Shown here piece by piece: positions 21,703 to 31,879 of a stretch of 64,000 bases of DNA. Within the stretch, counting starts at the first letter, position 1. Each line of letters begins with the position of its first letter. Origin of the DNA: Sepioteuthis lessoniana (Eukaryota > Mollusca > Cephalopoda > Myopsida > Loliginidae); assembly GCA_963585895.1 (NCBI GenBank), contig OY757939.1, positions 25,234,722-25,298,721 on the forward strand. Direction: 5' to 3'. The position numbers and the translations under genes are program-made. The notes under the pieces are model-generated. The model saw nothing but the letters and a program-made list of their open reading frames with translations. It did no database searches and was not told where the DNA came from.

Positions 21703-22705
21703 CAGTGGCGACTCTAGCCTATTTTTGCTACTCGTGCCCCTCCGCCCTCTGTCAACTTCAGTTCCCAACCCGTGGTCCGTGGCCGAAAGTAAGTCATCAT
21801 AGTTGCTATTGCGTGATTCCCCATTGTATAGCACAGATTGACAAACGTACCTTGCATGGTGTTTTTTTTGTAAACAATCAAGATACTATATAATTTGTAG
21901 TCTTGTTAATACAGTAGATAAGATAATTTTTTTTCCTTTCAAAAGTATAGAAGAAAAGAGAAGATGTTCATTACTATGACGAGATAAATATGTTTATTAG
22001 AATAAAGAAACTGATGACAATATACACAGACACAGCTAGTAGTTTCAATTTCGCTTAAAATAAAGATTATTTGTTGAAAATGTATTCAAATAAACAAATT
22101 TTAGTTACAGAATGTAATATATGCAACATTCATTAAAGAAATAGACATATGTTAGTGAAAAAACGAATTAAAACGCCGTTTAACCAACATTTACCATAGC
22201 GATGATGATGACGTCGGCGACGGCTATAATCTGCTATCCCCCTCCCTCTCTCTCTCTTTCTCTCTTGGTCCCTCTCCCTCTTCCCAAGACGGCTGTAAGC
22301 AGTCAGAATGTGCTAAGATTTTTGAGCACGGTGTTTGGGTTGCTCTTGCTATTGGCTACAGCCAAAAGCGGATTTCTCTAACATTACTGTTATTATAAGG
22401 GTCTCGTGCCTGGCACGGATTGCGCGTTCAACATTATAGCCGATTTTATGGGATTTTCAATGAACCTGACGGTGGCTGGACAAAGACCATCCGTTCAAAA
22501 CAGCATCGTTGTATTATTCCCAGATATATTTATGAACTTTTGGCTACTTAGTTATCGAAACTTGAATAGATACGTAATTTAATTGAGATCAGACTAAGTA
22601 TGTTTGCTTGAAATTAATGGATGATTTTTAATCCATTTTGAATAACATTGACCGAGTTATTGATCGTGCCGGGCACGAGTAGCACTAGTCCCGTCTCCGT
22701 CCCTG
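21703..22705. mobile_element. Possible hAT-like non-autonomous DNA transposon
   Basis: The left end CAGTGGCGACTCTAG...GCTACTCGTGCCC and the reverse complement of the right end, CAGGGACGGAGACGG...GCTACTCGTGCCCGG, share a CAG start, a GCGAC/ACGGA-like block and GCTACTCGTGCCC. That is an imperfect terminal inverted repeat of about 40 bp around a 1.0-kb element. CAG..CTG ends are typical of hAT and similar cut-and-paste elements. No transposase frame and no clear 8-bp target duplication are visible; both flanks are microsatellites (TATC and TA). Confidence 0.45.
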
Positions 22706-22768
22706 ATATATATATATATACATATATAAGTACACACTACATATTATAGATAGATAGATAGATAGATG
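22706..22768. repeat. (TA)n and (GATA)n microsatellites
   Basis: TA run then a TAGA/GATA run immediately left of the inverted-arm element at 22770. Confidence 0.9.
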
Positions 22769-22769
22769 C

Positions 22770-23096
22770 ACGTTCGGTTGAAGACAGTGGAGTGTTTTCT
22801 TTTTAAGGTCTTTAGGTGAAGAGAATCGAGTCTTATTATTTTACTTATGTCAGGGTCATGGTGGTAAAAGAAGTGGCCCAATCTAGCCCAAGCGCTTTCG
22901 ACCATTTCGTTGGTCTTACTCAGGGACTGTGTCCAGTTGCTTGTTGCTTTGAGTTGCTGTGAGTTTTTATATTTATTTTTTTATGTGGTTGTTTCAATCT
23001 GTAAGGATTAACCCAGACATAAGAAAAATAAGAAGACTCAAACGTCTTCATTTGAGATCACAAAAAGAAAACACTCCACAGTCTTCATCAGAACAT
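22770..23096. mobile_element. Element with 40-bp inverted arms
   Basis: GAAGACAGTGGAGTGTTTTCTTTTT in the left arm and AAAAAGAAAACACTCCACAGTCTTC in the right arm are reverse complements with one mismatch, and the pairing continues a little on both sides. Minus-strand 22890-22925 reads CTGAGTAAGACC..GGTCGAAAGCG, a stem-loop followed by GAAA. This resembles the terminal motif at 26951-27216 in layout, but the CUGANGA core is not met. Taken as a relative of the inverted terminal-repeat elements at 26915 and 46929. Confidence 0.5.
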
Positions 23097-23149
23097 GCTT
23101 AGATAACGACTTCCTGCCTAAGTACACAATATATATATATATTGAGCGA

Positions 23150-23207
23150 GAGGGAGAAATAGACAACACGGTAATCAAAGTAGGAGAGATTTATTGAGAA
23201 GCAAAGT
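23150..23207. repeat. Fragment of terminal-repeat family
   Basis: ACGGTAATCAAAGTAGGAGAGATTTATTGAGAAG matches 9042-9078, the flank of the decayed hammerhead-like motif there. Cut by a CA tract before the motif itself. Confidence 0.55.
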
Positions 23208-23264
23208 CGACACACACACACACGCGCACACACACGCGTGCGCGCATATATATAAACATGTATC

Positions 23265-23316
<52 letters not shown>

Positions 23317-23333
23317 GTTGTTGTTGTTGTTGG
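23208..23333. repeat. (CA)n / (GT)n / (GTT)n microsatellite
   Basis: CA-rich tract, short spacer, long GT run (about 23269-23314) and a TTG run. Confidence 0.95.
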
Positions 23334-23568
23334 GCAGTGTATTAAGACAAAAAAATCGAATCAATAGAATTCATTTTGAAAATAGCGACAATGTTTTGAA
23401 ATGCTTTTAGTTTTGATTTATTTTTTTAAAATTCAATATTTCTTGATAATATTCTATTTTCGTTGATAGCGTTCTGTTTTTTAAATTCATCAGCATCTCA
23501 GTTTTATCCAACTTTGCGTTTACGTAATTTTATGTAATGTTATAAAAATAAACTAAAACCTATGGGGC

Positions 23569-24008
23569 TGTTCGATATCCCGACTGCACCTCTGCAGAGG
23601 GGTAAACTCCCCCAACGAGTATCCTGGATAAAACAGTAAACAATCTAATAATGAGGTTTAAGTAATGCAGGAGCTTTGGGAAATGCTGAGAACCCCTTCA
23701 TTGTCATTACTCCCAGGTCTACTCTGGCCCGGAGTGGTAGCACCTGATAGGATCCTATCTATGTGTCAAATAGAGCTAAACTGTGTGCTTGTGCTAATCT
23801 GAATTGTTTAAGATGGGACTGACATTTAAACTGCGTACTTATCATAAACTGAATAATTTGAAATAGAACTGTTCTTTGACATTGAAACTGTGTACTTAAG
23901 CTAAACTGAATTGTTTGAAATAGAACTGTCTATATGTATAAAAATAGATTAAGCATTAAATAACCCACAATGGTTGATGTGCCATAAAACCAAACAAACC
24001 TAACCAAA
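23569..24008 (+). mobile_element. M repeat, near-complete copy
   Basis: A typical member of the family named M here. Head: GGGGCTGTTCGATATCCCGACTGCACCTCTGCAGAGGGGTAA. Conserved middle: AACAATCT, ATGAGGTT, GGAGCTTTGGG, CCCCTTCATTG, CTCTGGCCCGGAGTGGTAGCACCTGATAG. Then modules of about 54 bp with ACTGTGTACTTA, TAAACTGAATTGTTTGAAATAGAACTG. End: GCATTAAATAACCCACAATGGTTGATGTGCCATAAAACC and a CAAACAAACCTAACCAAAC tail. No coding capacity. The simple AAAC/AACC tail suggests retroposition, but the head has no tRNA-like boxes. Confidence 0.8.
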
Positions 24009-24493
24009 CAATATCTTCCTACAAATGATTTTCTCAACTTTTAATTGTCAAAAATGTCAAATTAATAAACGAATAAAAATATGAGAAATAATAAAGTGGA
24101 CATTTCAATCACGCTCAAAGGACGCTCCTCTTCCACTAAACAATGATTATCAAAACGCGTTGCGGCTGAGAAATTAATGAACCAAGAAACTTGAATTCGA
24201 CATGAGCCTGCCCATAGACATTTGAATGTGTACTGAGCAAAAACCACAACAGCAATACCCATTCTAACGTGCTCCGGGCTATATTAGTGATGAAAAGAAT
24301 GAAGAAAATGAAAGAAAAAAAAATGAATTGTTGGAATATTTAATTCATATGAAGTGGAGCTGAAACAGAAAGTTATACTGCAGGGATTCTAAATTTAATA
24401 ATTGTATCTTTGGCAAAAAAGGATTTTATAATTACAGGAATGAACTATTCATAATAGATGTGAGGTTTGAAAAACGAAACTCACGAACATAAT

Positions 24494-24496
<3 letters not shown>
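24009..24496. other. Unassigned AT-rich noncoding stretch
   Basis: No conserved frame and no repeat match noticed. Confidence 0.4.
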
Positions 24497-24536
<40 letters not shown>

Positions 24537-24537
24537 G
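24497..24537. repeat. (ATCT)n microsatellite
   Basis: About ten perfect tetranucleotide units. Confidence 0.95.
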
Positions 24538-24664
24538 CTGCAATATGCCGGTAAAACTTATTATACATAATAATTTCATCGTTAGTTTATTGGTAACTTT
24601 CATCCGATGGTTGTATTCTAGTCAATTCATCAAACTTTAAGCAATGATTCTATATTAATTTAAC

Positions 24665-24693
24665 TATATATGTATATATATGTGTGTGTATAA

Positions 24694-24772
<79 letters not shown>

Positions 24773-24787
24773 TGTGTGTGTGTGTGT

Positions 24788-24818
<31 letters not shown>

Positions 24819-24850
24819 GATAGATAGAAAAATAGATAGATGGATAGATA
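24665..24850. repeat. (AT)n(GT)n compound microsatellite
   Basis: AT run, long GT run with TCTG interruptions (about 24741-24818), then GATA units. A further AT run lies at 24922-24950. Confidence 0.95.
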
Positions 24851-24950
24851 TTGAACCAAACGGATACGAGACTTTTAGTTATAATTCTATTAGAAAAAGA
24901 AATCGGACTTTACTTTTAAGTTATATATATATATATATATATATATATCC

Positions 24951-25736
24951 TCATTATTTTTTGATGTGTGTGAATTTCACAATATCATGGAAAAATACAC
25001 ACCATAGCGAAATTTCAGTTAGAGCAATACACGTAAGATGCTCCAGTATAGAGAATAAAGCAACTTCCAGTTCAACTTGCTGTAAAATATTAATTCGTTG
25101 GGATCTTCGCGTTAAATGTCATTTGTTAGCATCCGAATTCTCGTTAGAAGGGAGATATTTATAAAATTCTAATTAGACTCCCTCACCCTTTCCTAAACTT
25201 TAGCATCTATATTTACAAAAACAGTAATAGACCATGAAATACTCATTGAAATCATTTACTCATTCCCAAATAGAAGAATCAATATTTTTATGTTCAGCTG
25301 TATACAATGAAATGTCAATTAAATTATTTCAATCCTTCTTAAATAGATGTATCAATATCATCATGGACGGCTTATACAACTGGAGTCCAATGGGTTCCCG
25401 AGTCGTCTAGCCATAATGATTTTTTAAATCATGAATTGTTTGAAACTTACTCGAATAGCGAATAAAACCAATTGTTTAAAGTCTGTGTTTCGCTTGGGAG
25501 CACGAGACGCCTAAGAATGGAGTTAGCTTCCATATCTTCTTCACTTCCGGTTTCTAGAAAAAAAACGCGACTCAACAGAAGTAATTCCCGAGGAAAAGAT
25601 GACAAAAGAAACAGAAAGAATTTCGACAGCTGAAAAATAAAAACGGATAAAGAATTCAACTAGAAGACTCTCTGAATATATTGTATATTGAATATAGTGT
25701 ATATCTCTTTTCTAAATAAAACATTTTTCCTAAAAT
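24951..25736. other. Unassigned AT-rich noncoding stretch
   Basis: Open frames up to 140 codons run in from the adjacent microsatellite and carry no domain. 25447-25659 (-) is 70 codons, Leu/Phe-rich and unrecognised. Confidence 0.4.
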
Positions 25737-25788
25737 TATATATATATATATATATACTCACATACAGAGAAACACACACACATATAAA

Positions 25789-25829
<41 letters not shown>

Positions 25830-25902
25830 TTACTCACATATATATATATATACATATATACTCACACACACACAAACATATATATATATATATATATATA
25901 TA
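25737..25902. repeat. Compound AT/CA/CT microsatellite
   Basis: Alternating AT, CA and CT blocks over about 165 bp. A further CA/TA tract is at 26214-26282. Confidence 0.95.
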
Positions 25903-26228
25903 ATAAAGTAAAATATGGCGTCAATTCCTTGCCACATAGAATCATAAACAGTCGCCAATAAATTTGCCTGTATTCATCGCATTCTTAAATAAGAAAATTT
26001 GCATTCTCCTAAGAATATGCATATATCTGAATAGGTCTATATTTGTACCATGTAAAAAAAAATCATGAATTGATTTCATATCTTTCAAACGAAGTGGTTA
26101 ACAACAAGTAAACGTCTTTCCGTTTATTTTGTTGACGAAAGAAATAAACAACAAAGATTGGAAAGAGAAAGGTACACATATATGCATGTAATTATACGTA
26201 CGCTCATGCACGCGCACACAGACACATA

Positions 26229-26279
<51 letters not shown>

Positions 26280-26543
26280 TTATTTAAAGTCACACTGATA
26301 GCAGGGGTTCTCTTGATTCTCTCGAAATCCATTTCTATCGGTTATCGCTACCTGCGGTCCTGTAAAGCGGGATTAAGGTCACTGAGAGTGTTCTCAATTC
26401 CCGTTGGAAAGTTGACAACGACAACTCAATCCTTTTATGCAACTTAATAATGTTTGGACGAGTTTCTGCTAACCTTTGTTGGTATTCCGTGATGTGTCCC
26501 TTTAGCGAGTACACAAGTTCGTACAGCCACGTTGGTGAAGAGA

Positions 26544-26572
<29 letters not shown>

Positions 26573-26577
<5 letters not shown>

Positions 26578-26840
26578 TCTAATGGTTATGGAAATGGACA
26601 CGGCGACACGAGTTCAAATCCTGGACGAGACTGATTGTATTTCACAGAGCACTAATACCCTTGGGAAAGGTATGAATCCAATTATTCTCCCTCCAGCTAT
26701 GGGTAAATAGTAGGGCAGACTAGGTTCTTCAGCCTTGGTGAGGCAACTAGTCTAGGAGGAAACCTCTGAATTCAAACCTGCTAAACTCCGTTTAAAAATT
26801 GACCTTGTGTCAAATCCTGTCCGAGTGGAGGTGTTCGTAA

Positions 26841-26850
<10 letters not shown>
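26573..26850 (+). mobile_element. tRNA-derived SINE, family S5
   Basis: Head GGTCTAATGGTTATGG (A-box-like) with B-box-like GAGTTCAAATCCTGG, then a body with CCTTGGGAAAGGTATGAATCC, GTAAATAGTAGGGCAGACT and AAAATTGACCTTGTGTC. The 3' end is (TA)n at 26848-26871. Copies at 45778-46030 (+) and 55275-55535 (-) match head and body. A head fragment is at about 46235-46295 (-). Confidence 0.8.
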
Positions 26851-26872
<22 letters not shown>

Positions 26873-26950
26873 CAAAGTAAATATGGATCAAAATTCGACA
26901 GCATGAAGATAGCAGAAGACATAATCCAAATAGGTGAATTTATTATGATG

Positions 26951-26999
26951 TAAAGTCGACGTTGAACGTTTCGGTTTCATTAACCATCATCAGGACTTG
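26951..26999 (-). ncRNA. Hammerhead ribozyme motif, left arm
   Basis: On the minus strand: CUGAUGA (complement of 26987-26993), stem II GGUU/AACC, GAAA (complement of 26969-26972), stem III ACGU/ACGU (perfect) around a 3-base loop, and the cleavage triplet GUC (complement of 26958-26960). AAGUC and GACUU form stem I next to the core. One extra U lies between the core A9 and stem II, a deviation from the consensus. Spacing from CUGAUGA to GUC equals that in the right arm. Confidence 0.65.
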
Positions 27000-27166
27000 G
27001 ATATCAAATCCAAAATTTTCAAATATATTTCCACGTGCCAGCCACGTTCTTAACACTTTTGAATTATAAACGCTATGTGCACATTTGTATCTTTTCGTTG
27101 TAGACTTTTCATTTGCTCCTTTTATCTCAGCAAGCATCCATCGCTATGAGAACTATTCTGATATGC

Positions 27167-27212
27167 AAGTCCTGATGATGGTTACTGAAACCGAAACGTT
27201 CAATGTCGACTT
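27167..27212 (+). ncRNA. Hammerhead ribozyme motif, right arm
   Basis: AAGTC (27167-27171) pairs with GACTT (27208-27212) as stem I. CTGATGA is at 27172-27178. GGTT (27180-27183) pairs with AACC (27189-27192) as stem II. GAAA is at 27193-27196. ACGT (27196-27199) pairs with ATGT (27203-27206, one G-U) as stem III. The triplet GTC at 27205-27207 puts predicted self-cleavage after 27207. T27179 is an extra base between the core and stem II. All invariant core bases are present. Confidence 0.65.
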
Positions 27213-27259
27213 TACGTCATAATAAATTCACCTATTTGGATTATGTTTTTCTGCTATTT

Positions 27260-27262
27260 TCC

Positions 27263-27299
<37 letters not shown>

Positions 27300-27310
27300 A
27301 TGTGTACATG
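27260..27310. repeat. (TA)n(GT)n microsatellite
   Basis: TA run then GT-rich tract just right of the inverted-arm element. Confidence 0.9.
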
Positions 27311-27729
27311 TGTACGTGTTTATTGAACTGTTAGCCTAGTAGGCGAGTAACAGATTATGTCTCGTTAGCACTACGGTGGTTCCTGGTAAAAGAGACCGAA
27401 CTTGCCTTTTCCTCTCCCTCACAGAAGGTCGGGCTTTTGGTATCCTTCCAGCGGCTGATTTGATTTTTCGGTTCAACCAATTTACTTCTGTGTGGAAATT
27501 CGTCTGTCAGTGGGAAATAAATCTAATTCCCGCAACAGTCCGCTCCATTTCATTTAGTGTTCACAGGGAGCTTTATGTATACAGGTCTTTGCGAATCGGT
27601 CAACAATAATACGTCCAAGCACAGAAGTTCATAAGAGAATATCCACAAGGAGTTTATCTTACCTATACTGAAATACTCGAGTATAAAAATGTAAAATATA
27701 GTCCCATAACACTTATACATTAACATATA
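27311..27729. other. Unassigned noncoding stretch
   Basis: Somewhat higher GC at 27360-27560; a 77-codon frame (27376-27609 +) with no recognised domain. Confidence 0.4.
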
Positions 27730-27731
27730 AG

Positions 27732-27762
<31 letters not shown>

Positions 27763-27874
27763 GTATGTGTGTGGGTGTGGGTGTGTTTTTGCGGGTTTAG
27801 AAAAATACAGTTACACAAACACTCTCTCATAAAACTACAACATATCTATCTATCTATCTATCTATCTCTCTACG

Positions 27875-27912
<38 letters not shown>

Positions 27913-27950
27913 CGAAACAGATTTCTCTGTGGATGACTATAGAGATATAT
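27730..27950. repeat. Microsatellites ending in an S1 SINE tail
   Basis: CA/TA/GT tract (27730-27787), ATCT run (27842-27867) and AT run (27880-27908), then GAACGAAACAGATTTCTCTG and TGGATGACTATA, which is the 3' tail of family S1 without its head. Confidence 0.8.
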
Positions 27951-28124
27951 ACTCCCCTACCCCCGTAGGGTTGAGTTCTCTGGCGAAGAAGTAATCGTGT
28001 TGCCATTAGCGTTCATTGCAAGCATCTTCGTATTTGAATTGAGGTCTCGGCAGCCGTTGAACGGATGTATGTAAACAATAGTAATTGTGATTCATAACCG
28101 TTTAAAATTTACTTCGCAGCTAAT

Positions 28125-28265
28125 TGCTGCTCGTGGCTGAATGGTTAGAGGCTTTGACTTGGCGTTTGAGTCAAACCGGGTTTCGATCCCAGCTATGGGT
28201 AGCTACTGTCTAGCCGCACAGATGAGTTCTGATAGAACGAAACAGATCTTTCTTTGGATGACTAT
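28125..28265 (+). mobile_element. tRNA-derived SINE, family S1
   Basis: CTCGTGGCTGAATGGTTAGAGGCTTTG (A-box region) and CGGGTTTCGATCCC (B-box) spaced like a Ser/Leu-type tRNA head. The tail TTCTGATAGAACGAAACAGA..TGGATGACTA runs into a TA tract at 28262-28283. Best preserved of the three S1 copies. Downstream sequence to 28560 also matches the region after the 14272 copy. Confidence 0.8.
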
Positions 28266-28284
28266 ATATATATATATATATACG

Positions 28285-28560
28285 TGAAATATTATTCAAT
28301 CCAGTAAATCTGGAGTCGGGAATAATTCCAATCAGGACCAATAAAATATTCAAAAATAGAATATCAAATTTAGATAATCCTGGTAAAGAGCTCAATATAA
28401 ATAAAACCCACAAATCAAATAATTTTCTCTTCAAAAAAAAAACAAAAAACAACAACAATCGGTCACATTAAGATAATAAATTCATTTCCATCCTCTTAAA
28501 AGCATTGATATAGATTAATGTTCTAAAAAATTAACAGGACTTCTTCAGATCAAACAAGGA
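28285..28560 (+). repeat. Dispersed repeat partner of 14600-14860
   Basis: See 14600-14860: first half collinear, second half inverted between the two copies. Continues into poly-A/T-rich noncoding sequence up to 29060 with no recognised feature. Confidence 0.65.
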
Positions 28561-29069
28561 ATGGATTAAAATATTATTTTTTTCACATTTACAACCAGAA
28601 AAAAAAAAACAAAAAAAAAACAAACCTTATTTCTCCTGTAGGTTTTATTTTTTTTTTTTATTAGGATCAGTGGGAAGTATGCTTCTCTGAATCAATGTTT
28701 TTAATATAATTGTATTCTGGGGAAATAACTAATTATCAACCAATTCCCGCAGAATATTATAAGATCGATACGACAATTCGAAAGGATTAACAAAAAATAT
28801 GTAGACAAAAAATATCTATGATGTTTAATCAAATATATATATATATAGATACAATCGAAAAAATCCTAAAATTCAGTAAAAAAATTTATATTTGTGCAGA
28901 ATTCTTTATGCATCTGTGTGTGCGTGGAGGGTGTATGTTTATAAAATCTGGTTTGCTATTTTGATATAAAAAAGCCCCCCCCTATCGGTGACAGAAAATG
29001 TTTAGATCTACGTTTGAGTCGGATAAATAGAGGTATCGGCGCTGATCACAGCCACTTTCACGTCTATGC

Positions 29070-29070
29070 G

Positions 29071-29118
<48 letters not shown>
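29070..29118. repeat. (AT)n microsatellite
   Basis: Pure AT run. Confidence 0.95.
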
Positions 29119-29119
<1 letters not shown>

Positions 29120-29384
29120 GCATGATAATTCATTCTAATTTTCTCTAGTAAATACTGCTAAATTTGTGGGTTAATTAGGTCTGATTTCTTTGTTTACCGG
29201 CATATCAACAATCCTGGGTTATTTAACGCCCAAGAAATCCTTGTAGAAGAGCAGTATGGTAAAATTTAACTCGTAATTGGGAGGATAATAAGGTTCAATA
29301 CCTTTCCCTGGGCATTAATTTAAAAGTGAACCTAGTAGCATAACTGAAATTGGATCTTATTGACGACGATGTTATAGTCCAACG

Positions 29385-29725
29385 TGTTATTGCCCAGTCG
29401 GTAAGCCCCGCTCCCAACAAGTATCCTGATAGGACACTGAACAATCTGATAATGAGGTTCCAGTAATGCTGGAGCTTTGTGGAATGCGGAGTACCCCTTC
29501 ATTGCCATCGCTCCCCGGTTCACTCTGGCCCAAACTAGTAGCACCTGATAGGGTCGTATCAATGGGTTACATAGAACTAAACCGTGGTTTCTTGAGTTTA
29601 CTGTTTTATGCATTAAAACTGTGTAATTATGCTAATAACAACTGTTTAGAATAGAACTGTTTTGATATCTAAACTGTGTACTTATAGTAAAGTGAATTCT
29701 CTCAAATAAAACTGTTTTGACATTA
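29385..29725 (+). mobile_element. M repeat, 3'-truncated, head to tail with the next
   Basis: Starts TTGCCCAGTCGGTAAGCCCC (head partly deleted), then AACAAGTATCCTGATAGGACA, TGCTGGAGCTTTG, CCCCTTCATTGCCATCGCTC and GTAGCACCTGATAGGGTCG. Two or three 54-bp modules follow, without the family's 3' end. The next copy begins immediately at 29726. Confidence 0.8.
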
Positions 29726-30405
29726 AATCTGGGTATTGCCCAGTCAGCTGGGGCTGTAGAATACACTTGACTGCACCTTTACAGAGGGGTAAGACCTCCC
29801 CCAATGAGTGTCCTGAATATGACACTAAACAATCTGATGGTGAGGTTCCAATGATGCTGGAGCTTTGAGAAATGCAAAGAACCCCTTCATTGCCATTGCT
29901 TCCAAGTCCACTCTGGCCCGGAGTGGTGACACCTGATAGGGTCCTATATATGAGTTAAATAGAATTAGCTGCATACTTATGTTAAACTGAATTGTTTGAA
30001 TTAGAAATGTTTGAGCAAACTGAATAGCTTGAAATAGAAATGTTTTTGACTATTAAACTGTACTAACATTTAAACTATATGCTTATGCTTAACTAAATTG
30101 TTTGAAATGGAACTGTTTTTGTCATTGAAACTGTACTTACACTTAACTGAATCGTTTAATATAGAACTGTTTTGACATTTAACTGTGTTAAAAAACTCTG
30201 TACTTATACTAAACGGCATAAGCTGAATTAGAACTGTTTGACTAAACTGAATAGCTTGAAAAAAAAAAGGGTTTTTGACATGTGTACTCATGCTAAACTG
30301 AATTGTTTGAAATAGAACTGACTATTTGCATAAAAAGGATTTGGCCTTAAAAATCTAGAAAGGTTGATATGCCATAAAACACTAACCAACCAACCAACCA
30401 ACCAA
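29726..30405 (+). mobile_element. M repeat, full copy with about eight 54-bp modules
   Basis: Head TTGCCCAGTCAGCTGGGGC and TGTAGAATACACTTGACTGC, conserved middle to GGTGACACCTGATAGGGTCC at about 29945, then many modules (AAACTGAAT-GTTTGAAATAGAA-TGTTT), ending with AAAAGGTTGATATGCCATAAAAC-like sequence and a pure (AACC)n tail at 30384-30404. The AACC tail is the clearest in the window. Confidence 0.85.
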
Positions 30406-30499
30406 ATGTTAGACCCTACACCAGATGGACATACCCACCCATTTCTCGGTTGAGATAAGTCATATCGAGTAGTTACAAAAATACTAATACATACATACG

Positions 30500-30501
30500 T
30501 A

Positions 30502-30562
<61 letters not shown>
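30500..30562. repeat. (CA)n(TA)n microsatellite
   Basis: CA run of about 30 bp followed by a TA run. Confidence 0.95.
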
Positions 30563-30566
<4 letters not shown>

Positions 30567-30599
30567 CATTTGATTTCTGTAATATAAATTAATTCTGTT

Positions 30600-31690
30600 A
30601 GTGTTGTTATTTTTGTGAATGTTATGAAGGTATATTTTTATTTGTCGCCCGACCAGTTCATTAGGAAAATTGTTTTTACCAAGGGTTTGGTTATGTTGGT
30701 AAGCTCTTTGTAAAATATTGTCTTAGATGAGATGTAAAATGCTTTATTGTAATATAATGGCCGAGGGATTTTGTTTCATGCCTTTGGGTTTAGTTAGGCT
30801 AATAACCTTTCGGCAGTGTGCATGGGTTACTTAAGTGCAACATTAACACAGGTGTTCGCGAGCGCACGCGCGGAGCGGACGGGTCACTCAGAGATGTCAC
30901 AATAGCCCAGATGGGAACTTGTTTGCTTTGTATATGGAGATATAGTGAATTTGTTATAACTGTCGAAGTCAGTCAGAACATCAAAGAAAGGGATTTTTTT
31001 CATTAATGCTGAGTTTGGTAGTAAAGTTTAGTGCGGAGTTTTTTTCTTCTAGAGTTTGTTTAAGTTTGTTTATGTCGTCATAGGAGTATGTTGCGATTAA
31101 AATGTCGTTAACTTAGCAGACGTATATCTTGGGTTTAGTTATTATTGTTTTAAATATTTTGTTTTCGATGTGGGACATGAAGAAATAGGAAATAGTTGAA
31201 TCTAAGGCGACCCCATTAAAACAGCGTTTGTTTGTATACATATATTGTCGGAGGGATCATAGAATGCAACTTTGATGGGACAGGTAAGGAGAAAATTTTC
31301 GAAGATTTTTGTATAAATGGAGGAGAAATTGAGGGGTGATTATAAACGTTTATTATTATTATTTTTAAGGTTTCGTGTATTGGAACGTTCGTAAAAAGGT
31401 TTTCGATATCAAGTGATGTCATTATGCATTTGTTGGGAGGTTTGAGTTTAAAATTTGAGAGAAATCATGTGTTGATTTGATGCTGTATTTATTTAGGATA
31501 TATGGTTCTATATAATTATTGCGGATTTTTGATATTGGTATACGGAAGAAGGAATCTGTAAAATGATTGGTCTAATTGGGCTACTTTGTTTGTTGGTTTC
31601 TATTTGGCTGTATATGTATCCGGGTTTGTAGCCTCTTGTTATTTTTGTTAGTTTATTGGATCCAATTTCAGCGTTATTGGCTTTGATAAG
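30600..31690 (-). mobile_element. Penelope-like element, reverse-transcriptase relic (PLE-3)
   Basis: Minus-strand reading from about 31690: RGYKPGYIYSQIETNKQSSP, then (31422-31216) MTSLDIENLFTNVPIHETLK, where SLDIENLFTNVP is the motif-A region of Penelope-like reverse transcriptases. After a frame change, NAVLMGSPL-like sequence, then the catalytic region reads IYVC followed by a stop and VNDILIATYSYDDI, so the family YVDD box has become stop-VND. Further down, NKAFYISSKTIFYKELTNI and NWSGDK match the later RT/thumb region. Stops and frame changes throughout; no nuclease domain is attached. Confidence 0.8.
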
Positions 31691-31694
31691 TTGG

Positions 31695-31760
31695 CTGGGC
31701 TCACTAAATTACACAATAATGGTTGACATGCCGTAAGACCAACCAAACAACGAACCATAA
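31695..31760 (+). repeat. M repeat, 3' end fragment
   Basis: ACAATAATGGTTGACATGCC and GTAAGACCAACCAAACAACG: M terminus and tail only. Confidence 0.7.
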
Positions 31761-31797
31761 TTACCGCAATTCTCTTTTCTCCGACCACACAGACATT

Positions 31798-31798
31798 T

Positions 31799-31854
<56 letters not shown>

Positions 31855-31856
31855 TC
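31798..31856. repeat. (CA)n(TA)n microsatellite
   Basis: CA run followed by a TA run. Confidence 0.95.
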
Positions 31857-31879
31857 ATTTTTGCAACTTCAATCAGAGA

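Larger units (their letters stand above)
26915..27255. mobile_element. Inverted pair of Penelope-type terminal repeats with hammerhead motifs
   Basis: 26915-27000 and 27165-27255 are reverse complements over about 85 bp with few differences; shared blocks include CATAATCCAAATAGGTGAAT and its complement. A non-repeated spacer of about 165 bp separates them. Each arm holds the same hammerhead-like motif pointing outward from the spacer (annotated separately). Inverted terminal repeats with type I hammerheads are a known feature of Penelope-like elements, and five Penelope-like coding relics are in this window. No coding sequence remains between these arms. Confidence 0.7.
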
